Source: JAGXTF01 sp044224315 (lineage in GTDB: Bacteria > Bacteroidota > Bacteroidia > NS11-12g > UBA955). Taken from it: a stretch of DNA of 64,000 bases. The notes beneath the pieces are model-generated. The model did no database searches. It had not been told where the DNA came from and saw nothing but the letters and a program-made list of their open reading frames with translations. The stretch lies in assembly GCA_044224315.1 (NCBI GenBank), contig JBGAKR010000007.1, positions 139,154 through 203,153 of the forward strand. Direction: 5' to 3'. This document shows positions 44,116 to 52,696 of the stretch, piece by piece (the stretch's first letter is position 1; each line of letters opens with the position of its first letter). Position numbers and translations under genes: made by a program.

Positions 44116-45507
44116 ATGAATTACCATACCCCGGATGAGAATTTGTTGCAGGCTCTGAGGCAGATATCGGGTGCCGAGCACGTGCACACCCAAAACATAG
44201 AATCATACGGCAGCGATCATACCGAAGATTTTGCATTTCCGCCTGTGGCGGTAGTTAAGCCGGGCACCGCACAGGAAGTTGCTGCAATTCTTAAAATTTG
44301 CAACCAAATGCAGGTTCCGGTATATCCCCGTGGTGCCGGTACCGGCTTAAGTGGCGGTTCTTTACCCGTTTTGCCTGGCATTAGCCTCAGTGTGGAACGG
44401 TTAAACCGCATTCTGAATATCGATACAGATAATTTTCAGGTAACGGTTGAGCCGGGAGTTATAAACCAGGTTTTGCGCGATGCGGTGGAGGCAGTAAATC
44501 TTTTCTATCCCCCCGATCCTGCCAGCCGAGGTAGTTGCTTTTTAGGTGGCAATATTGCCCATGGCAGTGGCGGACCCAGGGCAGTGAAATATGGCACTAC
44601 CAAAGATTATGTGCTAAATCTTGAAGTGGCCCTGCCCAATGGCGAAATTATCTGGACAGGCGCCAATACCGTAAAAAATAGTACTGGATTTAATCTTACC
44701 CAATTGATGGTGGGTAGCGAGGGGATGCTGGGTATTGTTACCAAAATAGTTTTCAGACTAATTGCCAAACCCAAGCACAATATGCTATTGCTGGCACCCT
44801 TTGAAAAAGCCGAAGGGGCTGCCAAAGCGGTAAACGAAGTATTGCTTACCGGTGTATTGCCTTCAGCCCTGGAGTTGATGGAGGTAAGTGGGGTAAAAAT
44901 TTCGGCAGAAGCTACCCAAACCCCTTTTCCTTTCAAAGAAGGGGCGGGATTTTATTTGCTGATAGAACTGGATGGCGAAAACCCTGAATTACTGATGGCC
45001 CAGGCCGAACAGATTTTCCCTGCGCTAGAAAACTGCGGTGCACTGGATGTTATGCCTGCCGACTCGGCCGATTTGAAGGAACAATGGTGGAAAATACGAC
45101 GTTCTATTGGTGAAACAGTAAAAGGCCAAACGGTGTATAAAGAAGAAGATACAGTAGTGCCGCGTTCAGCATTGCCCCAATTGCTTACCGGGGTGAAAGA
45201 AATAGGGGAGAGGTACGGTTTTATAAGTGTATGTTATGGGCATGCCGGCGATGGAAATCTCCATGTAAACATCCTCAAATACGATATGCCCGACGAAAAG
45301 TGGAACCACGAATTGCCTAAAGGCATCCGCGAAATTTTTGAACTATGCAAAAAACTAGGCGGCACTATCAGTGGCGAACATGGCATTGGCTATGTGCAAA
45401 GCCAATACCTGGATGTGGTTTTTGATCCCATCCATTTTGAACTGATGCGAGGCATTAAAAAAGTATTCGACCCCAATGGCATTATGAATCCGGGGAAATG
45501 GCTGTGA
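44116..45507 (+). CDS. FAD-linked oxidase (GlcD/D-lactate dehydrogenase type)
   Basis: The 463-residue flavoenzyme has the PCMH-type FAD-binding domain: VYPRGAGTGLSGGSLPVLPG and later HGSGGPRAVKYGTTKDYVLNLEVALPNGEII, then GSEGMLGIVTKIVFRLI. A C-terminal substrate domain ends in YGHAGDGNLHVNILKYD and GTISGEHGIGYVQSQYL. It should oxidise a 2-hydroxy acid such as glycolate or D-lactate. GlcE/GlcF partners are absent. The palindrome GTGTAA-AAA-TTACAC lies 42 bases upstream at 44060-44074 and could be an operator. Confidence 0.9.
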   Translation: MNYHTPDENLLQALRQISGAEHVHTQNIESYGSDHTEDFAFPPVAVVKPGTAQEVAAILKICNQMQVPVYPRGAGTGLSGGSLPVLPGISLSVERLNRILNIDTDNFQVTVEPGVINQVLRDAVEAVNLFYPPDPASRGSCFLGGNIAHGSGGPRAVKYGTTKDYVLNLEVALPNGEIIWTGANTVKNSTGFNLTQLMVGSEGMLGIVTKIVFRLIAKPKHNMLLLAPFEKAEGAAKAVNEVLLTGVLPSALELMEVSGVKISAEATQTPFPFKEGAGFYLLIELDGENPELLMAQAEQIFPALENCGALDVMPADSADLKEQWWKIRRSIGETVKGQTVYKEEDTVVPRSALPQLLTGVKEIGERYGFISVCYGHAGDGNLHVNILKYDMPDEKWNHELPKGIREIFELCKKLGGTISGEHGIGYVQSQYLDVVFDPIHFELMRGIKKVFDPNGIMNPGKWL

Positions 45508-45571
45508 AGAAGTTAAGAGTGAAGGGTATAGTGTGAAGAGTTGGGAGTTTTTGTTAAAGAAATTCTGTTAG

Positions 45572-46492
45572 CTACCGAACAATTAATTTGCCTGAAAAAT
45601 TCGAATTATCCTGTTGAATGCGGTAGAAATAATTGCCTGCAGCCCAATTGGAGATTGGTATTTCAATAGTTTTATTGCCATTGATATTGCAGGAATAAAT
45701 TTTGGTTCCGTTCATGTTAAAAATAATAATTTCGGCTTTTGAATTACTGGATTTAAATTCAAAAGTAATTATATTTTCTACCGGATTTTGTATTAATATG
45801 GGTGCAACGGATTTGTCGGGAATGCCCGTATTGGCTGGGTTACACTCCGTAATACTCATATCATCTATGTAATAATAAGCATTGTTTAAGGCACTGGGGA
45901 ACGGAGGAGAATTGGTGTTGGCATTGTTGTAAAAATTGCCTATAGTTACATAATTATAATTGCCAAAACAATTAAAAACCCCCGAAACTTTAAACCAATT
46001 TGCGGTGTCGTTGCACAAAAAACTTGTATCCTGCCATTGTGGAATTAATAACAGATTGGTATCCATATTGGCACTCACAGGTGCTGCTGAAAAATACAGT
46101 TGTGGTGCCCATGATTTGCGCAATGAATAATCGGCCAAAGAAATCCAGAATTCTATGCAATAGGTTTTGGCATCTTGCATGGGTGCAGTTAATGCGCTGC
46201 GCATGTATTCGCGGTACCCATTGCGGCCATAAGTCACTAATCCTGCATATCCATGTCCGCCATGCGGTTTTTGCCAACCTACATTATTTTGCGGAACTCC
46301 GTTGCAGGTGTCAAACTGATCGGGTGTTCCCCAGGTGCAATTGGTCCAGAATTGATTGTCGTTAATCGCATACGTCCAAGGGCAACTGTCTAACAATTCA
46401 AAACCCCCATCTGGTAATAGATTCTGAGCTTTTACTTGACTTATCAATCCAATACTTGCAAATAGAAGTATGTAAATCCTAACCATACTGCA
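45572..46492 (-). CDS. Secreted protein with N-terminal beta-sandwich and T9SS sorting domain
   Basis: From the ATG at 46492 the protein (about 306 residues) has a signal peptide (MVRIYILLFASIGLISQVKAQ). A carbohydrate-binding-like beta-sandwich begins LLPDGGFELLDSCPW and includes GYAGLVTYGRNGYREYMRSALTAPMQDAKTYCIEFWISLAD and YYIDDMSITEC. The last 75 residues are a T9SS type A signal (IFNMNGTKIYSCNINGN, WAAGNYFYRIQQDNSNFSGKLIVR). It is exported to the surface; ligand unknown. An upstream extension to 46525 adds 11 residues before the signal. Confidence 0.82.
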   Translation of the reverse strand, partial: CSMVRIYILLFASIGLISQVKAQNLLPDGGFELLDSCPWTYAINDNQFWTNCTWGTPDQFDTCNGVPQNNVGWQKPHGGHGYAGLVTYGRNGYREYMRSALTAPMQDAKTYCIEFWISLADYSLRKSWAPQLYFSAAPVSANMDTNLLLIPQWQDTSFLCNDTANWFKVSGVFNCFGNYNYVTIGNFYNNANTNSPPFPSALNNAYYYIDDMSITECNPANTGIPDKSVAPILIQNPVENIITFEFKSSNSKAEIIIFNMNGTKIYSCNINGNKTIEIPISNWAAGNYFYRIQQDNSNFSGKLIVR

Positions 46493-46539
46493 ATATATAC
46501 TTTTTTCGGAAATGGTGGCGGTCAAAAGCTTCAGAGAGA

Positions 46540-46790
46540 GGGAATGGCAACATCCAAGTCAGGGAGCAGGGCCCGCTGAGAAAGGTTATTACATTCTACA
46601 TTCAAACAGGGATTGGTGCTAGCCAAAGTATCATGACTTTAGGCTGTTTATTTTACATTCTACATTTTACATTCTACATTTTACATTCTACATTTTACAT
46701 TCTACATTTTACATTTTACATTCTACATTCTACATTGGCTGTCCTATGCACCATGCACCATGCACTATGCGCTATACACTTCCTCAAACC
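46540..46790 (+). repeat. TACATTC/TACATTT heptamer array overlapping the tryptophanase 3' end
   Basis: After GGCTGTT (46642), twelve heptamers from 46654 read TACATTC or TACATTT, mostly alternating, ending in TACATTG. The 7-base register continues without a break through GCTGTCC (46738), TATGCAC, CATGCAC twice, TATGCGC and TATACAC. The last of these encode the C-terminal residues and stop codon of the tryptophanase gene on the opposite strand. A smaller TACATTC pair lies near 46594. No other gene is in the gap 46493-46764. Confidence 0.92.
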
Positions 46791-48174
46791 GCGCCGTAAA
46801 GTGCCTCAAAAACGGAGGTTCGTAAGTGATTTTATATCCTTTTACCCCTTCACGGTTTTTCATTAGGTTTTCAAATACTTCAATCACATAATCGATATGG
46901 CTTTGTGTATACACCCTTCGCGGAATGGCCAATCTTACCAATTCGCGCGGAGCTGCCTGAAATTCACCATCCACATGTTTGCCAAACATTACCGAACCTA
47001 CCTCCACGCAGCGAATTCCACCCAATTTGTAAGCTTCGCAAACAAGGGCCTGCCCGGGATATTCCTGCAACGGAATTTGCGGATAAAGCAAGGCTGCATC
47101 TACATATACGGCATGTCCGCCAATGGGCCAAACTACGGGTACACCCATTTCTTTTAGTTTTTTACCCAAATAACCAACCGATGTGATGCGGTATTCCAGG
47201 TAATCAGGTTCAAAAACTTCGCGCAGCCCTACTGCCAGGGCATCCATATCCCTTCCACTCAGTCCACCATAGGTGGTAAATCCTTCGCTGATGATTAAAA
47301 GATTGGATGCTTTTTGGGCCAGTTTTTCATCTTTTAAAGTCAATAATCCACCAATATTTACCAGGCCATCTTTCTTTGAACTCATCACAAATGCATCGGC
47401 AAGGCCCAGCATTTTTTGGGCTATTTGGTAATACGATAAATTAGCATATTCGGGTTCGCGGTGTTTTACAAAATAGCTGTTTTCGGCAATGCGGCAACCA
47501 TCAATAACATATACAATATTGTGTTGCCTGCAAATGGCCTGAACCTCCAGGGCATTGGCCATGCTCACGGGTTGTCCGCCGCTGCTGTTGTTGGTAACGG
47601 TTAGGATTACTGCACCAATATTTTCTGCACCATGCAATGCAATTCTTTCGCGCAATTTTTGAATATCCATATTACCCTTAAACTGGCTGTTTAAATAATC
47701 GGGATGCTGGCTATCCGGCATTAAATCGTGGGCTGTAGCACCCGTAAATTCAATGTTTGCGCGGGTAGTGTCGAAATGTGTATTGCTTAAAAATACTTTG
47801 TTATGACCACCTAAAATGCCATATAAAATTCGTTCGGCTGCCCGTCCCTGGTGGGTGGGTAAAATATAGGGCATACCGGTAAGTTCTTTCACTGTTTGTT
47901 CAAGTCGTATCCAACTGCGGGCACCGGCATAACTCTCATCTCCGGTCATCATGGCCGCCCATTGGGCATCACTCATAGCACCGGTTCCACTGTCGGTAAG
48001 TAAATCGATAAATACATCGCTGCTGCGGAGTAAAAAGGGATTGAAACTGGCGTTTTTTAAAGCTTCAAATCGTTCGGCTGGTGTAGTTACCCGCACCGCT
48101 TCTACCATCTTGATTCGAAAAGGTTCGGTAAGTGTTTTTTGTCCTTCAAATAGCATATTTTTTATTTTCTGCAA
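46765..48174 (-). CDS. tnaA: Tryptophanase (tryptophan indole-lyase)
   Basis: This PLP enzyme splits tryptophan to indole, pyruvate and ammonia. The 469-residue protein aligns over its length with the tryptophanase/tyrosine phenol-lyase family; the PLP lysine is K268 in MSSKKDG. GQPVSMANALEVQAI and SEGFTTYGGLSGRDMDALAVGL are conserved, and the family C-terminal EPPFLRHFTARF is present. The histidine in that block (H458) corresponds to E. coli TnaA H463, where tyrosine phenol-lyases have phenylalanine, so tryptophanase is preferred. The last residues and stop are encoded by repeat DNA. A second ATG at 48156 is an alternative start. No tryptophan permease is adjacent. Confidence 0.88.
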   Translation of the reverse strand: MQKIKNMLFEGQKTLTEPFRIKMVEAVRVTTPAERFEALKNASFNPFLLRSSDVFIDLLTDSGTGAMSDAQWAAMMTGDESYAGARSWIRLEQTVKELTGMPYILPTHQGRAAERILYGILGGHNKVFLSNTHFDTTRANIEFTGATAHDLMPDSQHPDYLNSQFKGNMDIQKLRERIALHGAENIGAVILTVTNNSSGGQPVSMANALEVQAICRQHNIVYVIDGCRIAENSYFVKHREPEYANLSYYQIAQKMLGLADAFVMSSKKDGLVNIGGLLTLKDEKLAQKASNLLIISEGFTTYGGLSGRDMDALAVGLREVFEPDYLEYRITSVGYLGKKLKEMGVPVVWPIGGHAVYVDAALLYPQIPLQEYPGQALVCEAYKLGGIRCVEVGSVMFGKHVDGEFQAAPRELVRLAIPRRVYTQSHIDYVIEVFENLMKNREGVKGYKITYEPPFLRHFTARFEEVYSA

Positions 48175-48334
48175 TATTCTGATGATTGCAGCATTTTGTA
48201 TGTGATATTGTTCACATGGAGAAAAGATTTTTAACAGCCGATAAACAGCCGAAAGACAGCCGATTTGATACTTGTAGGGGTCGGTCGAGACCGACCCTTA
48301 TGACAAATGAATTAACAGCCCGATATTTGCATGA
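48175..48334 (+). repeat. REP-like palindrome upstream of tryptophanase
   Basis: GGGTCGGTC (48278-48286), GA, GACCGACCC (48289-48297) forms a perfect 9-bp hairpin. It is preceded by three close copies of ACAGCCGA (48235-48263). It resembles the GGTCTCGGC hairpins at 15146 and 15929 and the widespread palindromes linked to REP-associated tyrosine transposases. No transposase gene is near. No separate gene was found in this gap. Confidence 0.65.
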
Positions 48335-48658
48335 TTACACAATAATAAATTTAATTTTCTTTCCCGAAAATCCTAGAAAAAATTGGATTATTTTCTGCAT
48401 CACGGCCATGCCTTTGTCGGGTTTCAAATCTTCGGGTTTCAAATATCCGGCTTGCAGCAATACTTCAACGGCCGTGTTGAGTTGGCTTTGCAATACCTGC
48501 AGTTTTACGCCTCCACTTGCTGTGGAATAACCTGGATTTACCGAAGAAATAATTTCATCTTTTAAAATGGCATCTATACCGTGTTCAATTAATATAGACT
48601 GCACCAGGGCCGCATCGTGGGCGTGATTGAAGGTTCGGATGGTTATAAAGTCATTCAT
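48335..48658 (-). CDS. DUF2007-type small signal-transducing protein
   Basis: The 107-residue protein begins FITIRTFNHAHDAALVQSILIEHGIDAILKDE and continues with VKLQVLQSQLNTAVEVL, the betaalpha-beta layout of DUF2007, proposed to be a PII-like small regulator. The C-terminal 25 residues are hydrophobic and basic (IIQFFLGFSGKKIKFIIV) and may touch the membrane. It is immediately followed upstream by the lipoprotein gene (stop at 48659 adjoins its start), so the two are co-transcribed. Confidence 0.78.
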   Translation of the reverse strand: MNDFITIRTFNHAHDAALVQSILIEHGIDAILKDEIISSVNPGYSTASGGVKLQVLQSQLNTAVEVLLQAGYLKPEDLKPDKGMAVMQKIIQFFLGFSGKKIKFIIV

Positions 48659-49180
48659 TTATTTTACAATAAAAATCCCATTTTTAATTTCAATATGCCC
48701 TGAAATGTGGTTGCGGTTTTCCAGGTTAAAAGTCACGCCATTCAGTTTTAACTCGTGTTTTTCAATCTTGGCTTTATCCTTGCATTTATCCGGCTGAGAC
48801 TGAATAAAAACAGCATTACAAAATTCGAACGATTTTCTGCCTGCGTAAACTGTAAGGGTATCTGCATTGTTTCTTAAAAGACCCAAGCCTACGTTTTTAG
48901 TTTTAATATTGTGATAAATAAAACCTCCTTGTTTATCGCTGAAAAAGGTATCAAAATAGTATCGAAATATATTGCCTTTGAATGAATCTAGATATATGCC
49001 TTTAAATTTAACCAGCACGGTGTCAAAGTCGGATTTCAGCATTCCTCCGGGCAGAGTGGTATCAAAATTTACAGCTACATCCTCAATGGGGTCTGGTCTT
49101 GGAGTGTTTTGGTCGCAGCAATTTGTTAGCCCAATCAAAATAAAAATTCCAAAAATCAGTTTAAATAAAACAAAGCGCAT
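48659..49180 (-). CDS. Putative lipoprotein, function unknown
   Basis: From the ATG at 49180 the protein (about 173 residues) has MRFVLFKLIFGIFILIGLTNC, a lipobox ending in C21 followed by a second Cys. The mature part is beta-rich with TTLPGGMLKSDFDTVLVKFKGIYLDSFKGNIFRYYFDTFF and a C-terminal HISGHIEIKNGIFIVK. No family recognised. An upstream ATG at 49213 would place 11 extra residues before the signal. Its stop adjoins the DUF2007 start, so they form a two-gene unit. Confidence 0.7.
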   Translation of the reverse strand: MRFVLFKLIFGIFILIGLTNCCDQNTPRPDPIEDVAVNFDTTLPGGMLKSDFDTVLVKFKGIYLDSFKGNIFRYYFDTFFSDKQGGFIYHNIKTKNVGLGLLRNNADTLTVYAGRKSFEFCNAVFIQSQPDKCKDKAKIEKHELKLNGVTFNLENRNHISGHIEIKNGIFIVK

Positions 49181-49213
49181 ATTCAAAAATACAATAAAAA
49201 TTGGATTTCGCAA

Positions 49214-49655
49214 TCTTCAAAATCTTGTTCATATTTACTATTTAAATAAAACACTACATAATGATTAAATTATTTCGACAAATATTTTCTTTGAAAATTG
49301 CGAATTTCGATAACCTGCTGTTTCAATTCTACAAGTAGAGTCAAAATCCAAGTGTACCGGGTTTCTCTCAGGTTTCACTCACCATTCTCCCACGTTTCCC
49401 TCACGTTTCTCTCGCCTCAGAAAGCACCCAGATTGCACCTAGAGGTTATCTAAAGGTATGCCAATCTGCAGTTATCAAATATCCGATAGCAGAAAAAAGA
49501 ACAATTTAAACCTGCAAATAATAATATATAAAGATGTTTCATAATTCAAATATAGAGGTTTTTGAATTATCAAAACAATTATAATTATGGCGCAAACTCC
49601 TTCTCCAAGTTAACTTTAGTCGGCAGCCATTCCCTATTCCCTAACTGCTATTCCC
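49214..49655 (+). repeat. Intergenic region with an 11-bp pyrimidine-rich repeat and a heptamer tail
   Basis: There is no coding region. Five 11-base units of the type GGTTTCTCTCA/CGTTTCCCTCA lie at 49360-49414. The last 35 bases hold CCATTCC, CTATTCC, CTAACTG and CTATTCC in 7-base register (49627-49654), ending right at the stop codon of the GH3 gene. The rest is ordinary AT-rich sequence. Confidence 0.75.
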
Positions 49656-52547
49656 TTAAAATGCCTTATACACAATCTCAATTGCCTTGGTACGAATATT
49701 TTGCTCCACCAATTTTTTATTGTTTTCATCGGGGAAAGTTCGATTGCTCAGAAATACAAAAACAATTTTATTTACCGGATCGGCCCATACCCAGGTGCCG
49801 GTAAATCCGCTGTGTCCGAATGCTTCAAGGGGTACCAATTCACTTACATTGGCTTTGGAGCCAGGCTTTCCATTGGGTTTGTCAAAGCCCAAACCGCGAT
49901 GGGTTTTCTTGTGGCCACGTTCTGTGAATTCCTTTATGGTAGCATTTTTAAGGTATTTTTTCCCATTAAAAGTTCCGCCATCAATGAGCATTTGAAATAT
50001 TTTTCCCAAATCTTCGGCATTGCCAAATAATCCGGCATTCCCAGTAATTCCGCCCAGCATGGCTGCCGATGGATCGTGCACATAGCCCTGTATTTTTTCG
50101 TGGCGCCAGTAATTATCTATACTTGAAGGGGCAATACTATTTGGGTACCAGGTTTCAAGCGGCAGATAGGTGAGGCGGGTCAAACGCATGGGTGCATAAA
50201 AATTTTCCCAGGCATATTGTGCCACATCTTTACCCGTAATTCTTTGAATAATTTCTGCAGCTAAAATCATACTTAAATCGCTATAAACAAATTCACCTTT
50301 TTCAGTTACATCCGATTCAATAATTTGTTTCCAGATTTCTTTGTTATAGCCGCTGTCCATCCACATATCCTGGGTAATTTGAACGGTGTGTAAACTATCT
50401 TTTACTTTATTAAAAACACCCGGAATTTCCATGGCTTTTTTATAAAATGGAATAAAAGGCAATAGGCCACCTTCGTGCAACAACAGTTGTCTAACAGTTA
50501 TTTTTTCTTTATTCGTACCTTTAAATTCTTTTAAATAATTATGAATATGCCAATCCAAATGCAGTTTGCCTTGTTCCTGCAATTTCATCATGCAAAGGGT
50601 AGTTGCCGCAACCTTGGTAACGGAGGCCAGATCGTATAAATCACCCCTTTTTACGGGCTGAGTGCTGTCGTAATAAAAACTACCCCAGGCTTTGTGATAC
50701 ACGGCATTTCCGTCTTTTAAAACCATGAGTTGTCCGCCTGGCGCTGCATGCAGTCTGCGTGTTTGGGCCATCAGACTATCCAGGTCTGTGGTAAAATCCC
50801 AGCCAAAACCAGCATCCTTGGGATTGGTTACTGCAAAATGATCCACCATGCGAGATTCAGTAAACTCGCCCATACCTACTTCATATCCTTTTGCCGCTGT
50901 GCCTGGTAGTTTTCCGAGTGAGGGTCGTTCGCCAAAAATAATTTCACTAACGGTTTTCTGAAATACCGTTTCATCCTCGTATGCCTGCACTACACAAGCC
51001 AGATTAGGTAAGTTTTTTAATAAATAAATATTGCCAAATGAAACCAGAATGGTGGGTGTTTTTTCAGCAATTGCATAAATACTTTGCACCATTTGTTGAG
51101 GTAGATACTGGCTTTTACGACCCCATAAATTCTGGTCGTGTATGCTCACAATTACATAATCATAATTGCGAATTAAGCTATCGGCAATTTTATTGTAAGT
51201 ATCGTATCCCGAATCGCGGTAGGTAAAAATTTCATCAATTTTGTGGTATCGTTGTAAATAATTCGGGAAGGAATAGTTACCGGCTTTGCCAATGCTCCAA
51301 AGCGCTATATGCCGGCGGGTATGCTGCGGCAATGGAAGCCATTCTCCTTTGTCTATAACAACAGTTGTACTTTTATATGAGGTTTCTTTTAATAGTTTAT
51401 CTGCCTGTGTGGATTCTAAATCGCGCACCAGGTTTTCCGTTTCAATGGGTGCATAATGATTTAATCCTGAAAGCATTTTAAAATATAAAATTTTGCGAAT
51501 CCTATTATTTAATTCCAGGCTGTCAATTTGTCCTTCGTGTACATATTTTTCAATTAAATCAATGGCCAAAGGTACATTTTCCGGAAATAGAAGTATGTCG
51601 TTTCCTGCCAGTGCAGCAGCGGCTTCGGCATATCCCGGTGCATAGTATTTAGCTACGCCTTTCATGTTTAATGCGTCGGTAAAAACCAGGCCTTTAAATC
51701 CAAGTTTTTGTTTTAATACACCCTGCACAATAATGGGTGAAAGTGAGGATGGGCGATGTGGGGTAGTGTCTAATGAAGGTATTTCTAAGTGACCCAGCAT
51801 AGTGCTTTTTACCCCAGCTTTATACAAATTGGAAAAAGGTTTAAATTCTACATCAAATAATCGCTGAGAATCTAAATCCAAATGGGGCAATTCTAAGTGC
51901 GAATCGGCTTTAGAATCGCCATGACCGGGGAAATGCTTGGCGCAGGCAATAATTCCGGCATCCTGCATACCCTGCATTATTTGAATTCCCAGCCTGGATA
52001 CCAGTGCCTCATCTTGTCCGAAACTTCTGAATCCAATAATGGGATTTTCTGGGTTGGTATTGATGTCTGCATCGGGAGCAAAGTTTACATGAATGCCCAA
52101 ACGTTTGCATTGCAAGCCCATGCCAAATCCGGTGCGGTAGGCCAGGCTATCGTCTCCGGCCGCACCCAGAGTCATCTGATATGGAAATTTTTCCAAACCC
52201 CGCAGTCGCATGGCCAGGCCCCACTCTCCATCAATGCCAATCAGCATTGGGATGCGGCTGTTTTGCTGATAATAATTTGTTAAGTAGGCTTGTTTCAGCG
52301 GATCGCCCTGGAAATATATTAATCCCCCGATTTTATATTTTACAATTAATTCTTCAATATTTTGAACATGGTCTTCGCCCTTATTGCTCCAGGCGGCCAC
52401 CATCATCATTTGCGCAATTTGTTCGCGCAGGGTAAGGGTTTGTAATACACTGTCCACCCATTTGTTGTGATAATTGCCTGTACGCCATTGCTGGCCATAC
52501 AGATTCATTCCCAATAGCAATATCAAACAAATAATTCCGCGTTTCAT
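49656..52547 (-). CDS. GH3 beta-N-acetylhexosaminidase fused to a serine beta-lactamase-like domain
   Basis: The 963-residue exported protein (signal peptide MKRGIICLILLLGMNLYG) has an N-terminal GH3 domain of the NagZ type: PMLIGIDGEWGLAMRL, the His/Asp loop KHFPGHGDSKADSH (204-217) and the nucleophile D291 in VFTDALNMKGV. A middle beta domain follows at about 390-570. The C-terminal domain is of the class C beta-lactamase/D-peptidase type, with the SVTK nucleophile motif near residue 640, YSDLSMILAAEI and a late HSGFTGTW. The fusion would combine GlcNAc removal and peptide-stem or ester hydrolysis, so peptidoglycan or muropeptide processing in the periplasm is likely. The fusion is known in Bacteroidota. 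Confidence 0.9.
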   Translation of the reverse strand: MKRGIICLILLLGMNLYGQQWRTGNYHNKWVDSVLQTLTLREQIAQMMMVAAWSNKGEDHVQNIEELIVKYKIGGLIYFQGDPLKQAYLTNYYQQNSRIPMLIGIDGEWGLAMRLRGLEKFPYQMTLGAAGDDSLAYRTGFGMGLQCKRLGIHVNFAPDADINTNPENPIIGFRSFGQDEALVSRLGIQIMQGMQDAGIIACAKHFPGHGDSKADSHLELPHLDLDSQRLFDVEFKPFSNLYKAGVKSTMLGHLEIPSLDTTPHRPSSLSPIIVQGVLKQKLGFKGLVFTDALNMKGVAKYYAPGYAEAAAALAGNDILLFPENVPLAIDLIEKYVHEGQIDSLELNNRIRKILYFKMLSGLNHYAPIETENLVRDLESTQADKLLKETSYKSTTVVIDKGEWLPLPQHTRRHIALWSIGKAGNYSFPNYLQRYHKIDEIFTYRDSGYDTYNKIADSLIRNYDYVIVSIHDQNLWGRKSQYLPQQMVQSIYAIAEKTPTILVSFGNIYLLKNLPNLACVVQAYEDETVFQKTVSEIIFGERPSLGKLPGTAAKGYEVGMGEFTESRMVDHFAVTNPKDAGFGWDFTTDLDSLMAQTRRLHAAPGGQLMVLKDGNAVYHKAWGSFYYDSTQPVKRGDLYDLASVTKVAATTLCMMKLQEQGKLHLDWHIHNYLKEFKGTNKEKITVRQLLLHEGGLLPFIPFYKKAMEIPGVFNKVKDSLHTVQITQDMWMDSGYNKEIWKQIIESDVTEKGEFVYSDLSMILAAEIIQRITGKDVAQYAWENFYAPMRLTRLTYLPLETWYPNSIAPSSIDNYWRHEKIQGYVHDPSAAMLGGITGNAGLFGNAEDLGKIFQMLIDGGTFNGKKYLKNATIKEFTERGHKKTHRGLGFDKPNGKPGSKANVSELVPLEAFGHSGFTGTWVWADPVNKIVFVFLSNRTFPDENNKKLVEQNIRTKAIEIVYKAF

Positions 52548-52696
52548 TCCGTTTTACAAAAAAACATCATAGCCCCAAGCTTTCCTTACAAATCCTTTGC
52601 CCTTTTTGTGGATAAAGACAATAGCCCCGATTTTTACTTGAAAAAAACCTTTAATGTATGATTTTGCACAGTATTTGCGTTAGGTATAATGAGGGT

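Noticed and set aside
46633..46866. Repetitive frame of FYILHSTFYILHF type
   Set aside because: It is a by-product of the 7-base array with a short open frame; the same is true near 53745 and 14918.
48278..48297. Terminator for a transcript reading toward 48.3 kb
   Set aside because: The stem has no T run on either side and matches REP-like palindromes better.
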